63,253 nt of DNA, from positions 1 through 63,253 of the IMG/VR virus record IMGVR_UViG_3300044981_000245; one strand, given 5' to 3'. This stretch comes from a virus. Below, one piece after another: positions 7,494 to 15,862 of the stretch (position 1 is its first letter; each line of letters begins with the position of its first letter). Below the pieces are notes generated by a model, which saw only the letters and a program-made list of their open reading frames with translations, was not told the origin of the DNA and did no database searches. Made by a program: the position numbers and the translations under genes.

Positions 7494-9861
7494 TGAAGAA
7501 ATGAGCCAAGCCGCGGGCGAGACACGCACTGCAGGCCGGGCCGCCATTGCCGTAGATCCGGCGTTTGAGTATTCGCGACAGCCGGCCGATCTGCCGCCAG
7601 GCATGAACGCCTCGGCCGATCCACGGCCGACGACCACCGGTTCGCACGAGCTGCAGAACCCTGGGCAGAGCATTGCGTCGCCGCAAGGCACGGACCCCGG
7701 CGAGAAGTCCAGCGGGCAATCCGATGGCTGGTGCATCCAGAAGGCGAAGGACATCTTCGTAAACTCGCGCGACTACATGGACTCCAACATCACCCTCGGG
7801 TGGGAGCGGAACCTCCATCACTTCCGCGGCGAGCACGGACCCGCCACGCCTTACGTACGCCGCGATTGGCGCCGGTCCCGAACATTCCGACCCAAGACCC
7901 GAGCCAACACCAAGGCGCAAGAAGCCGCACACGCAAGTGCGGCATTCGCTACGCAAGACTACTTGGACATCCGCGCGGTAGATCCGACCGACGAGCAACA
8001 GGTAATCTCTGCAGCCGTCAACAAGGCCCTGCTGCAGACGCGCCTTGAGCGCGTGCCGTGGAACTGGTTCATCACTTGTCAGGGGGCATGGCAGGACACC
8101 AAGGTCTACGGTGTCTGCATTAGCCATCAATACTGGCGCTACGAGACTGCTAAGCAGGTCGTGCCGGCCTTCGACGACCAAGGCAAAGCGATCATGGCCG
8201 AGGACGGCAAGACGCCCATGGGCCGCGAGGAGATGAAGACTCTGTACGACATGCCGGTGTGCGATGACATACCGCCGGAATGCTTCCTCTTCGACCCCAT
8301 GTGTGACTGGCGCAACCCGGCGTGGTCCAGTCCATACCTCTGCTATATGATGGGCATGTACGTCGGTGACGTCATGGCCCGCATGAACATGAGTTCTCCC
8401 AAGACAGGGCAGCCGATCTGGCGTAAGTACGGAATCGCCGAGATCCTCTCGGCGAGCAAAGAGAACATCGACAACCGCACCCGACGCGCTCGTGAGGGCT
8501 TCCGCCGCATCGACCCGACGACCGACAAGGCATCGGACGAGTTCGCCATGGTGTGGGCGCATCTCAACATCGTACGCGAGAGTGGCATTGACGTGGCGTT
8601 TTGGACGCTCGGCACGCAACTCGTGCTGACAGACCCGATACCGCTGACCGAGATGTACCCACATCTACAGCCCGGGGAGCGGCCCTTCGTGGTCGGCTTT
8701 TCGAGCGTGGAGGCGCATCGCAACTACCCCGACGGTGACGTGGCGCAGATCGCGCCGCTGCAGGAGGAGATCAACTCCGTCGCCAACCAGCGCCTCGACA
8801 ACGTGCGCTTAGTGCTCAACAAACGATACTTCATCCGCCGCGGCAGCCAGATGGATCTTGACGCACTGATGCGCAACGTCCCCGGTGGCGGCGTCATGAC
8901 CAATGATCCCGAGAAGGACGTCCAGGTTGTCAATACACCCGATGTCACATCGAGCGCATACCAAGAGCAGGACCGTCTCGCACAAGACCTCGACGACTTA
9001 GTAGGCGGTTTCGGGCAGGCATCGGTGGCTGCTGGCGGCAAGCAGATGGACCGCGCAGGCAGCATGGACGTCCTTCAAGGGGCTGCAGGCGCGGTGCAGG
9101 ACTACGGCATCAAGCTCTTCTTCGAGACATGGATGCAGCCGGTGCTGCGTCAGCTCGTGCGGCTCGAGCAGATGTACGAGACCGACCACACGGTGCTTGC
9201 GATCGCAGCCAAGAGCACTCCGCTGTGGCAGCGGGACGGGACCGACGTGGTCACCGATCAGTTGCTGCAGCAGAACCTGACGGTGCAGATCAACGTCGGC
9301 ATCGGCAATACGGATCCCGTGAAGCGGGTACAGAAGCTGACCTTCGGCATGCAGCAGGTCATCCAGTTGCCCGACATGGCCCGACGCGTTAAGAGTATGG
9401 AGATCGCGGACGAGATCTTCGGCGCGCTCGGTTACAAGGACGCGAGCCGCTTCTTCATGAACGACCAGGAGCTGACCGACCACATGAAGACCACCCCGCC
9501 GCCCCCGCCGCCGCCAGAGATCGCGGTCAAGATGCAGGAGCTGCAGCAGCGCAAGCAGGAAGCGGATCAGCGCGACGCGCGCGAGAAGTCCGAGGCCGGC
9601 ATGAACCATGAATGGCGCATGAAGCAGCTCGACAACAATATGGAGCTGGGCCACTCCAAGGGCGCGAGCCAAGAGGAAATCGCGAAGATGAAGAACCAGA
9701 CTGCCCGCGATTTGGGTGCAGCCAAGGAAGGCAACCGCCTCGCCGAGGTCAATCTCAAGCGCGCGGATGGTGCACACGACCGGGCGGCTGATGCCCGCAA
9801 GGCCGCCGTAGAGGCCGCCAAGCCCGCGCCCAAGCCCGGCAAGGGCTTCCCGCCGAAGTAG
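7483..9861 (+). CDS. Portal protein
   Basis: A 792-residue protein. After a disordered N-terminus of about 80 residues, the body shows the portal pattern: a Tyr/Trp-rich wing, a QEEINSVANQRLDNV helix near residue 425, a crown region, and a helical C-terminus rich in Gln, Lys and Glu (barrel-like). It forms the dodecameric channel through which terminase packs DNA. It is placed after TerL and before the scaffold, as expected. The start is GTG at 7483 with a GAGG seven bases upstream; an in-frame ATG at 7501 is the alternative. Confidence 0.88.
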   Translation: MPSNEEMSQAAGETRTAGRAAIAVDPAFEYSRQPADLPPGMNASADPRPTTTGSHELQNPGQSIASPQGTDPGEKSSGQSDGWCIQKAKDIFVNSRDYMDSNITLGWERNLHHFRGEHGPATPYVRRDWRRSRTFRPKTRANTKAQEAAHASAAFATQDYLDIRAVDPTDEQQVISAAVNKALLQTRLERVPWNWFITCQGAWQDTKVYGVCISHQYWRYETAKQVVPAFDDQGKAIMAEDGKTPMGREEMKTLYDMPVCDDIPPECFLFDPMCDWRNPAWSSPYLCYMMGMYVGDVMARMNMSSPKTGQPIWRKYGIAEILSASKENIDNRTRRAREGFRRIDPTTDKASDEFAMVWAHLNIVRESGIDVAFWTLGTQLVLTDPIPLTEMYPHLQPGERPFVVGFSSVEAHRNYPDGDVAQIAPLQEEINSVANQRLDNVRLVLNKRYFIRRGSQMDLDALMRNVPGGGVMTNDPEKDVQVVNTPDVTSSAYQEQDRLAQDLDDLVGGFGQASVAAGGKQMDRAGSMDVLQGAAGAVQDYGIKLFFETWMQPVLRQLVRLEQMYETDHTVLAIAAKSTPLWQRDGTDVVTDQLLQQNLTVQINVGIGNTDPVKRVQKLTFGMQQVIQLPDMARRVKSMEIADEIFGALGYKDASRFFMNDQELTDHMKTTPPPPPPPEIAVKMQELQQRKQEADQRDAREKSEAGMNHEWRMKQLDNNMELGHSKGASQEEIAKMKNQTARDLGAAKEGNRLAEVNLKRADGAHDRAADARKAAVEAAKPAPKPGKGFPPK

Positions 9862-9881
9862 AAATGAGGTAACATCGGAAT

Positions 9882-10091
9882 ATGGCAAATCCCAGCAAAG
9901 ACACGCGTAACCCGACGACTGGCGAGACCTCGCAGCAGACGGCCGATCGTATGGCGGGTGCCGGCGGCCAGCCGCACCCTTCTGCTCCTGGTGGCCCTGT
10001 GGGCAAGCCGGCGCCAGCCAACCTGCACCCGATCGCGCAGGGCGTCTACGGCTCACCGATCAGTCAGCCGATTCTCGGAAAGGCTCAGTAA
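9882..10091 (+). CDS. Tiny Pro/Gly-rich protein (head region 1)
   Basis: A 69-residue protein, disordered and rich in Pro, Gly, Ala and Thr, with a GAGGT site 11 bases upstream of its ATG. It is the first of five consecutive very small genes between portal and scaffold. No family was recognised. Confidence 0.6.
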   Translation: MANPSKDTRNPTTGETSQQTADRMAGAGGQPHPSAPGGPVGKPAPANLHPIAQGVYGSPISQPILGKAQ

Positions 10092-10095
10092 ATCA

Positions 10096-10281
10096 ATGGC
10101 TTACGGACGGCAGACTGCTCCCGGCGTACCTGGTTCCTTCCCACTCCCCAATCCAGGGAATGCGGGAACCACGTACACCGCGAACGCCGTCCATCCGTCG
10201 GCCGCTGCAGCCACTCGACTGGGGCCGCGAGCCAATCCTCTTAACGGCGGTCGGCCGCCGCTCGCAGGGGCAAAGCGATGA
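10096..10281 (+). CDS. Tiny Pro/Ala-rich protein (head region 2)
   Basis: A 61-residue disordered protein starting four bases after the previous stop. It is rich in Pro, Gly, Ala and Asn and ends in a basic Ala-Lys-Arg. Its stop overlaps the next ATG. Unknown function; size and composition resemble its neighbours. Confidence 0.5.
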   Translation: MAYGRQTAPGVPGSFPLPNPGNAGTTYTANAVHPSAAAATRLGPRANPLNGGRPPLAGAKR

Positions 10282-10442
10282 AATTCGGAGGCATGAAGCC
10301 GCCGACCCTGCCGAAGATCGGCAAGGCGCCCGGGCCGAAGACCAAGATTCACCCGTCTGCGCAGCCACGCATTCGGCTGCCGCAAGGCAACACCGGAGCG
10401 AGCGACCCTGAGCCGTTCTTGCCTGGCGTTGGCAAACTGTAA
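10278..10442 (+). CDS. Tiny basic Pro-rich protein (head region 3)
   Basis: A 54-residue protein whose ATG overlaps the previous stop (ATGA). It is Lys/Pro-rich at the N-terminus and ends in a Pro-Phe-Leu-Pro-Gly-Val-Gly segment. No known domain. The overlap with its predecessor and the AAGGAG site for the next gene directly after its stop support it being translated. Confidence 0.5.
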   Translation: MKFGGMKPPTLPKIGKAPGPKTKIHPSAQPRIRLPQGNTGASDPEPFLPGVGKL

Positions 10443-10452
10443 GGAGTTGTAA

Positions 10453-10677
10453 ATGCCTAGCGTAAGCCGAGCTCAGCAAGCAGCCATGCATGCCGCGGCG
10501 GCAGGAAACTCGACGATCGGCATCCCGAAGTCCGTCGGCGAGGATTTCTCGGCCGCAGATCATGCGCGCGGCCCCGCAAAGCTGCCGGAGCACGTCGGCA
10601 AGAAGCATCCCTCGCACCCGAAGAAAACCGCGGGCGTGGGCGCCCCGTTCAACCGCAATGGGTTTAACCGAAAATGA
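10453..10677 (+). CDS. Small phage protein with SRAQQAAMHAAA motif
   Basis: A 74-residue basic protein with an AAGGAG site at the right distance. The N-terminus (Ser-Arg-Ala-Gln-Gln, followed by Met-His-Ala-Ala-Ala, then Ile-Pro-x-Ser-Val-Gly-x-Asp-Phe) recalls a small family seen near portal genes in many phages. The function of that family is not known to me. The rest is Lys/His/Pro-rich. Confidence 0.65.
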   Translation: MPSVSRAQQAAMHAAAAGNSTIGIPKSVGEDFSAADHARGPAKLPEHVGKKHPSHPKKTAGVGAPFNRNGFNRK

Positions 10678-10853
10678 GCGCAAAGCATTGGATCGCAGGC
10701 GCGATCAAGCACCCAGGGGCGCTGCATAAGCAGTTGGGCGTGCCTCAGGGTCAGAAGATTCCGGAAGGGAAGCTGGAGAAGGCGGCAGGAGCAGGCGGCA
10801 CTCTCGGACGGCGTGCTCGGTTGGCAGAGACCCTCAAGGGCATGCACAAGTAA
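10674..10853 (+). CDS. Small basic phage protein (HWIxGAIKHPGAL type)
   Basis: A 59-residue protein in an ATGA overlap with the previous gene. It starts with Lys-His-Trp-Ile-Ala-Gly-Ala-Ile-Lys-His-Pro-Gly-Ala-Leu and continues with Lys-rich helices ending in Leu-Ala-Glu-Thr-Leu-Lys. Such small basic proteins recur in phage head operons; role unknown. Together with its predecessor it forms a coupled pair. Confidence 0.65.
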   Translation: MSAKHWIAGAIKHPGALHKQLGVPQGQKIPEGKLEKAAGAGGTLGRRARLAETLKGMHK

Positions 10854-10893
10854 CTCGACACGCAGAGGCAGGGCATGCCTCAAGGCTACCGGA

Positions 10894-11115
10894 ATGCCAA
10901 CGATCGTATTTAAAGACGGCAGTACGAAGACTGTCGGAAACATGCGCGGCGTCAGTATGCGCGGCGCGGTACTAGCAGGGCAGAACCTGCGCGGCGTGGA
11001 TCTGACCGGGTCGGATCTGCGAGATGCGGATCTCACGGGAACTGATCTGCGCGGCGCGAACATGACGAATGTGCTGGTTTACAGCAAAGATTTGAAGGTA
11101 GCGATTACAAGTTGA
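10894..11115 (+). CDS. Small pentapeptide-repeat protein
   Basis: A 73-residue protein with about nine A(D/N)LxG-type units between residues 15 and 60, so a short right-handed beta helix. The N-terminal Ile-Val-Phe-Lys-Asp-Gly-Ser resembles the start of the larger pentapeptide protein at 56335-57069 (Ile-Lys-Phe-Ile-Asp-Gly-Thr). It lies among head genes between tiny basic proteins and the scaffold. Role unknown. Confidence 0.75.
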   Translation: MPTIVFKDGSTKTVGNMRGVSMRGAVLAGQNLRGVDLTGSDLRDADLTGTDLRGANMTNVLVYSKDLKVAITS

Positions 11116-11132
11116 GTTAACAGGAGAACGCC

Positions 11133-11471
11133 ATGGCCGAACCTTCCAGCGGCCGGGACTTGCAGTTTGCTGATGAAACAGAACGCGAAATCTTTGCCGT
11201 AGCAAAACTCGGCGAGGATGTCCGCGCCTTTCTGACTCAGCATCCCGTGGGCCGGTATCTACACCACCGCGCCAAGATGGAGATCGAGCATTGTCGCACG
11301 GAGGCCCTGGAGGTCGACGTCGCTGCGTGGCCGTTCTTCCGTGGCCGCAACAAATTACAGGCAATTCGGCAGCGCGCAGCGGTCGCTCGCGCTTTCATCG
11401 ATTGGTGCGCCGACGCCATCGTTAACGGCGATCAGGCCGGAAGCGAACTCGAAGACTACAGAAAAGGATAA
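11133..11471 (+). CDS. Hypothetical helical protein
   Basis: A 112-residue all-helical protein with a clear CAGGAG site. It has a TQHPVGRYLHHRAK segment and two later helices containing Arg-Ala and Asp-Trp-Cys. Similar-looking small helical proteins occur before the scaffold gene in other phages, but no function is established to my knowledge. Confidence 0.7.
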   Translation: MAEPSSGRDLQFADETEREIFAVAKLGEDVRAFLTQHPVGRYLHHRAKMEIEHCRTEALEVDVAAWPFFRGRNKLQAIRQRAAVARAFIDWCADAIVNGDQAGSELEDYRKG

Positions 11472-11476
11472 CCCAA

Positions 11477-12649
11477 ATGGCTGAACCCACCCAGCAGACT
11501 GAGGGCGGACTTGACAAAACGTCCCAGAATATGTCTACTACCCCCAAGAAACCCGGCCGGGACCCCCAGCTGGTGTCTCGAGACGAGATGATGGCGCGCG
11601 CCGATGAGTACATCGAACGCGAGCGGGAAGCCGAGTACAAGCGCTTCTTAGAGTCATCTGACGTCGATCCGCGCGCTGCGGCCATGGCCGCTGCGATGAA
11701 CAAAGAAGCCAAGGGTGAAGCCTTGGACATCGACCGAGGGCACCGCGACCTGACCGAGATGGGTGGGGAAGCGGAGCCAGCGACGGAAGTTGATGGGGCT
11801 GCATCCGTGCAGCCGGTAGCTGCTCCTAGCAAGGAGCGCCCGGCCGAACGGATCAGCACCAAGGGCGAGGACCCGCTGGGCGAGTATGTCGTCCGGGTTG
11901 ACGGGAAGCCCATGTTTAAGACCGTCGTGGACGGGCAAGAGCGCTTGATCACGCTCGATGCCGCACGGCGGGAGCTTCAGTTGAGCTTAGCTGCCGGAGT
12001 ACGTTTCGAGCAGGCGAAGGGACTGAAGCAGCAACTCGAAGCGAAGCTTCGCGAAGTGTCGACACACCCGGCCGCGGCTAGACCAGCTGCACCGGCAATC
12101 GATGACCGCAAGCTGGCTGCCGAGTTGGTCCGCAGTCTCGTGAGCGAGCCTGAGGACAAAGCCGCTGCCAAGATGGCGGAGACGTTTGCGACGATTCGGC
12201 AGTCTGCCGGACCGACGATCGACGTCGCTAAACTGGCACGGGACGAAGTGCAGAAAACGATTGCTGACGAACGCAAAAAAGAGGCGTTTGGTACTGGTTT
12301 CGATCAGTTCACCAAAAACTACCCCGACATTGCAGCCGACTCCGATCTGTTCGCACTTGCTGATAAGAAAAGCGAAGTGATTGGCGCAGAGCATCCCGAG
12401 TGGAGCCCGGCGCAGGTCATGGACGAAGCGGGTAAGCAGACCCGCGCTTGGCTGACGTCTATCGGTGCACCGGCAAGAAAGGTGACCCAGACAGAGGCGG
12501 TCAAGGGGAATCAGCAACGTAAACAGAATCTGGTACCGATGCCACAGCCGCGCAGTGCGGCGCCGGCACAGGCGCCCGAAGGCCAAGACGATCTTTCCCC
12601 GCAGGCGGAGCTTGCGGCGATTCGTAAGAGCCGAGGGCAGCCGTACTAG
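11477..12649 (+). CDS. Capsid scaffolding protein
   Basis: A 390-residue, highly charged Glu/Lys/Ala-rich protein with long predicted helices and low-complexity ends. It lies directly before the major capsid gene, which is the standard place for a scaffold. The central part (residues 130-170) contains a short globular segment (Tyr-Val-Val-Arg-Val-Asp-Gly-Lys), and the C-terminus is basic. It should fill the prohead interior during assembly. No protease motif was seen. Confidence 0.75.
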   Translation: MAEPTQQTEGGLDKTSQNMSTTPKKPGRDPQLVSRDEMMARADEYIEREREAEYKRFLESSDVDPRAAAMAAAMNKEAKGEALDIDRGHRDLTEMGGEAEPATEVDGAASVQPVAAPSKERPAERISTKGEDPLGEYVVRVDGKPMFKTVVDGQERLITLDAARRELQLSLAAGVRFEQAKGLKQQLEAKLREVSTHPAAARPAAPAIDDRKLAAELVRSLVSEPEDKAAAKMAETFATIRQSAGPTIDVAKLARDEVQKTIADERKKEAFGTGFDQFTKNYPDIAADSDLFALADKKSEVIGAEHPEWSPAQVMDEAGKQTRAWLTSIGAPARKVTQTEAVKGNQQRKQNLVPMPQPRSAAPAQAPEGQDDLSPQAELAAIRKSRGQPY

Positions 12650-12667
12650 ACCACGGAGGACATAACA

Positions 12668-13597
12668 ATGTCAGGTCAAGTTTGGTCCACCAATGCGCTT
12701 GGTGGCTACATGTGGTCGCCGAACCTGTCGCGGAAACTGCGCACGGCTCTTCAGCCGATGGTGCGTTTCCGTCAGTTCTGCGACGCGAAAGAGGCGTTCG
12801 GCCTCGGAATCGGTCAGACGTTCAACTGGAACATCTACTCCGACGTCGCCCAGCCGGGCGCTGCATTGGCGGAAAACGCGCCGATGCCCGAGACGAATTT
12901 CACCATCACCCAGAACTCGCTGACCATCACTGAGTATGGCAACAGCGTGCCGTTCACCAAGAAGCTCGACGATCTTTCAGAGCAGCCGGTGACGGAAATC
13001 ATCCACAAGGTTCTCAAGAACGACGCGCGTAAAGTGCTGGACCTCGCCGCTCAGGCGCAGTTCAACGCTTCGCCGCTGCGTGTGTGGGCGTCCTCGCTCA
13101 CCTCGCTGACGGTGAACACCAACGGCACCGTGTCTGGCACCAATTCGGTTCTGACCAACACCCTCGTGAAGGCAGTTGCCGACTATATGGCCGAGCAGAA
13201 CATCCCGACTTTCGACGGGGTGAACTACCTGTCCATCTTCCGCCCGACCCCGCTGCGTCCCTTCAAGAACAACCTTGAAGGCATCAACCAGTACACGCCC
13301 GAGGGCTGGCACGTCATCATGAACGGCGAGAAGGGCCGTTACGAAGGCATCCGGTTCATCGAGCAGACCAACGTCCCGGTCACGGCTTTCCCGTCAGGTT
13401 CGACGGCAACCGACCGTGGGTATTTCTTCGGATCAGACACGGTGGTCGAGGCCTTCGCGATCCCCGAGGAAATCCGCGGTAAGATCCCGACGGACTACGG
13501 TCGTTCGCGCGGTGTGGCCTGGTACGCTGAACTCGGATTTGGAATCGCGCACACGGAAGTTCCGGGTTCGCGTATCCTCGTCTGGGACAGCCAGTAA
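12668..13597 (+). CDS. Major capsid protein
   Basis: A 309-residue protein with a strong GGAGG site. The N-terminal segment (NALGGYMWSPNLSRKLR, then Gln-Pro-Met-Val-Arg-Phe-Arg-Gln-Phe) and the overall layout resemble N4 gp56/HK97-fold major capsid proteins of podoviruses. It contains the expected beta-rich P-domain part (around IPTFDGVNYLSIFRP) and a final strand ending in Ile-Leu-Val-Trp-Asp. It follows the scaffold gene. The precise family should be checked by a profile search. Confidence 0.88.
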   Translation: MSGQVWSTNALGGYMWSPNLSRKLRTALQPMVRFRQFCDAKEAFGLGIGQTFNWNIYSDVAQPGAALAENAPMPETNFTITQNSLTITEYGNSVPFTKKLDDLSEQPVTEIIHKVLKNDARKVLDLAAQAQFNASPLRVWASSLTSLTVNTNGTVSGTNSVLTNTLVKAVADYMAEQNIPTFDGVNYLSIFRPTPLRPFKNNLEGINQYTPEGWHVIMNGEKGRYEGIRFIEQTNVPVTAFPSGSTATDRGYFFGSDTVVEAFAIPEEIRGKIPTDYGRSRGVAWYAELGFGIAHTEVPGSRILVWDSQ

Positions 13598-13612
13598 GGG
13601 GAGAAAGCACAC

Positions 13613-14116
13613 ATGGCGAAGAAGACACTGAACGACAAAGAGACCAGCCCGACGAAGCACCCGAACGGTGGCGTCCCGGCCGGCTACGGCAACCTTGCCG
13701 ACAAAGGCATCAAGCAGAGCCACACGGGTGGCAGCGAAGCCGGTACCAAGGGTCACTCAGGGAGTGCCTCGGGACTGGAGCGCATCTTGACTCCTGAGAA
13801 GAACGCAGACGAGTTCGCGAAGGGCACCGTTGCCTCTCCGTCCGAGCTGGACGCTATCCGCGAGGATGGCAACCAGAGCGGTATGGACGGTGACCGCACT
13901 CTGCTTTACGGCGGCGGACTTTTCGAGCGCGAGAAGGTTGGGTTGGAAGACGGCGTAAGTGTCCGCGAGACGATGGACGCGGATAGCGCTGAGCCGAATT
14001 ACAACTACGACATCGACCCCCTGACGGGCAATGCTCCTGAGCGCAAGGTTGGACGTACCAACAACTATGTGGTCAGCGGCAAGCGCGGCAACAAGTTCGA
14101 AGTCGGCGAGATGTAA
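13613..14116 (+). CDS. Hypothetical protein after capsid gene
   Basis: A 167-residue hydrophilic protein, Gly/Asp/Lys-rich and largely disordered, with a purine-rich ribosome site 12 bases after the capsid stop. It could be a minor head component or decoration protein. It is the last gene before a rho-independent terminator, so it shares the high-abundance capsid transcript. Confidence 0.65.
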   Translation: MAKKTLNDKETSPTKHPNGGVPAGYGNLADKGIKQSHTGGSEAGTKGHSGSASGLERILTPEKNADEFAKGTVASPSELDAIREDGNQSGMDGDRTLLYGGGLFEREKVGLEDGVSVRETMDADSAEPNYNYDIDPLTGNAPERKVGRTNNYVVSGKRGNKFEVGEM

Positions 14117-14143
14117 CAGGCCGCTGTGGCGGCAACAGAAACG

Positions 14144-14181
14144 CCCGGCGGTCTGGCAACAGGCCGCCGGGTTCTTTCTTT
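14144..14181 (+). terminator. Rho-independent terminator after the capsid operon
   Basis: A perfect 8-bp GC stem (CCCGGCGG at 14144-14151 with CCGCCGGG at 14164-14171) encloses a 12-base loop and is followed by a T-rich run (14172-14181). It lies between the capsid-side genes and the tail genes and probably lowers tail gene expression relative to capsid. Confidence 0.85.
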
Positions 14182-14194
14182 GAGGAGGATGACA

Positions 14195-14632
14195 ATGGCG
14201 ATGCGAATCCCGGTCACAGACTACGAGCAGCGCGAGAAGTCGCCCGGCGTAGTCGAGCGCGAATTCGACAAGCGTGCCAATCTGGTTGAGGGCATCAACG
14301 GCCTCGATCGCATGGATACGCACTTTGAGAATACCGAGCGCACTCAGGTGCTCGCGCCCCGTGGCGACATGGTCGGCCGGCCGATGCCGCGCGATGCCAA
14401 GTTCCGCGGAGCGAATAACCATGGCGAGTGGGGTCCCGACCAGTTCATCGAGGAACTCGAGAACGGCATGGACGGACCGATGGAAGGTCGACCGTACTAC
14501 GGTATGGGTCTGCCGAAGCGTACGGATCTGCGCCCTTGCGCTGACCCGCAGTGCGAAGACCCACGATGCGAGGGGCATGCCCTCGATCAGCTGCGCCCCA
14601 TGGGCCAGGGTGTTGGCAAGAAGGAAATGTAA
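14195..14632 (+). CDS. Hypothetical head-tail region protein
   Basis: A 145-residue acidic protein starting at the ATG after a GAGGAGG site and just downstream of the terminator. Near the C-terminus it has Cys-Ala-Asp-Pro-Gln-Cys-Glu-Asp-Pro-Arg-Cys, a short Cys-rich motif that could bind a metal. The family was not recognised. Confidence 0.65.
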   Translation: MAMRIPVTDYEQREKSPGVVEREFDKRANLVEGINGLDRMDTHFENTERTQVLAPRGDMVGRPMPRDAKFRGANNHGEWGPDQFIEELENGMDGPMEGRPYYGMGLPKRTDLRPCADPQCEDPRCEGHALDQLRPMGQGVGKKEM

Positions 14633-14644
14633 ACAGGAGGGCCT

Positions 14645-15025
14645 ATGCCTCGGTTTGAGAAAGGCAATCAGGCCGCGCGCAAGCACCCGGTAGAGGTGCC
14701 TGTGCAGGTCGAAGCACCGGCAGAAGTGCCTGTGTTCGACCCCGAGATGCTCGCGTGTGAGACGTACGGTGAGGGCGGCCGGGGCTTCATTCAGGGCAAG
14801 AACTACTTCACATCCGCGGGCAAGTTCGTCAAAGAGCTGCCCGAGGCGCAGTGGTACATCTGCACCCCGGAGATGGAGCGCAATAACAAGATCGCTCGGG
14901 CGAAGTGGCGGGCCAAGACGCGCCAAGCGGGACCTGTGAGCACCGGAGCTAATGTCCCAGACAAGCTGATCCAGATTGCGCGCGAGAACTCGCGGGTGCT
15001 GGCCGCTGAAGCGTTGGGGGAGTAA
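14645..15025 (+). CDS. Hypothetical head-tail region protein
   Basis: A 126-residue protein with an AGGAGGG site. The first 35 residues are Val/Pro/Glu-rich and extended; the remainder is a small alpha/beta region with FIQGKNYF and a helical C-terminus. It precedes the adaptor gene by three bases. Function unknown. Confidence 0.65.
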   Translation: MPRFEKGNQAARKHPVEVPVQVEAPAEVPVFDPEMLACETYGEGGRGFIQGKNYFTSAGKFVKELPEAQWYICTPEMERNNKIARAKWRAKTRQAGPVSTGANVPDKLIQIARENSRVLAAEALGE

Positions 15026-15028
15026 GCC

Positions 15029-15862
15029 ATGGCGCTGACCCCTGTCGTAGCCAAAACCTACCTGCAGCTGTGCCAGGATCTGTATCGCGAGGTCGGCGCC
15101 GCCGGCGGCACGCCCGCGCAGGCAATTCCGACGACGGTCGGGGTCACTGGTGAAATCCTGCGCCTCGTGAACTATATCCACGACGCAGAGCTTGACATCC
15201 AGAATATCTGGGTCGACTGGAAGTGGCTGCGCAAAACGCTGACCTTCTACACTGGCGTGCAGAACCAGACCGGCATCTTCACGACCTCCGGGGGCGCCAT
15301 CTCGGCGTTTCCAACGGACCTCGCCGAGTGGGACTGGAAGAGCTTCATGATCTATCCGGTGGGTGCGACCAGTTCGCAGCCTTTGAAGACCACGGAGTGG
15401 CAGGAAGTACGCAACCAGGTTTTTAACACCACCAGCTTCAATCAGCCGTGGCAGGTCATTGTGATGCCGGACAACACCTTCCGGTTCGATAACATCCCCG
15501 ATCAAGTCTACCAGTGCTTCTGCGAGTACCGCGCAGTGCCTTATGACCTCAAGAATGATGCGGACGTCTCGAACATCCCGGCTCGCTTCGGCAATCGCCT
15601 GATCGTCGAGTGGGCGCGCATGAAATACGGCATGTTTGAAAACGCCGCCGAGCAGACAGCGAACGCCAAGATGCAGATCTACGGCACGCTGGATGAGGCC
15701 GGACTGCATCAGAATAACGGTCTCCTCGCCGCGCTCGAGAACGATCAGCTGCCGAACCGCAAGAACAGCCGTCGCCAGCAAGGCAACAACATCGTCATCT
15801 CCACGGACGACTACGGCGGTGACTGGCAAGTTGGCGGTGGTAACTGGGACGGCGCATACTGA
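15029..15862 (+). CDS. Head-tail adaptor (P22 gp4-like)
   Basis: A 277-residue protein. The N-terminus (a YLQLCQDLYREVG helix, then GEILRLVNYIHDAELDIQ and Trp-Lys-Trp-Leu-Arg) is the pattern of podoviral head-tail adaptors that bind beneath the portal. The rest is beta-rich with an aromatic TEWQEVRNQVFN segment, ending in a Gly/Asp/Trp tail. It is coupled to the tail hub gene by a one-base overlap, consistent with sequential assembly at the portal vertex. Confidence 0.8.
   Translation: MALTPVVAKTYLQLCQDLYREVGAAGGTPAQAIPTTVGVTGEILRLVNYIHDAELDIQNIWVDWKWLRKTLTFYTGVQNQTGIFTTSGGAISAFPTDLAEWDWKSFMIYPVGATSSQPLKTTEWQEVRNQVFNTTSFNQPWQVIVMPDNTFRFDNIPDQVYQCFCEYRAVPYDLKNDADVSNIPARFGNRLIVEWARMKYGMFENAAEQTANAKMQIYGTLDEAGLHQNNGLLAALENDQLPNRKNSRRQQGNNIVISTDDYGGDWQVGGGNWDGAY

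Noticed and set aside
7477-8664. 395-codon minus-strand frame opposite the portal gene
   Set aside because: Arg/Val/His-rich composition typical of an antisense frame; the portal on the plus strand is clear.
8998-10056. 352-codon minus-strand frame
   Set aside because: Opposite the portal C-terminus; no motif, and the plus-strand gene explains the open frame.
13757-15829. 690-codon open frame on the minus strand
   Set aside because: Lies opposite several good plus-strand head-tail genes with ribosome sites; it is a GC-rich antisense shadow with His/Arg/Leu-heavy composition and no recognisable domain.
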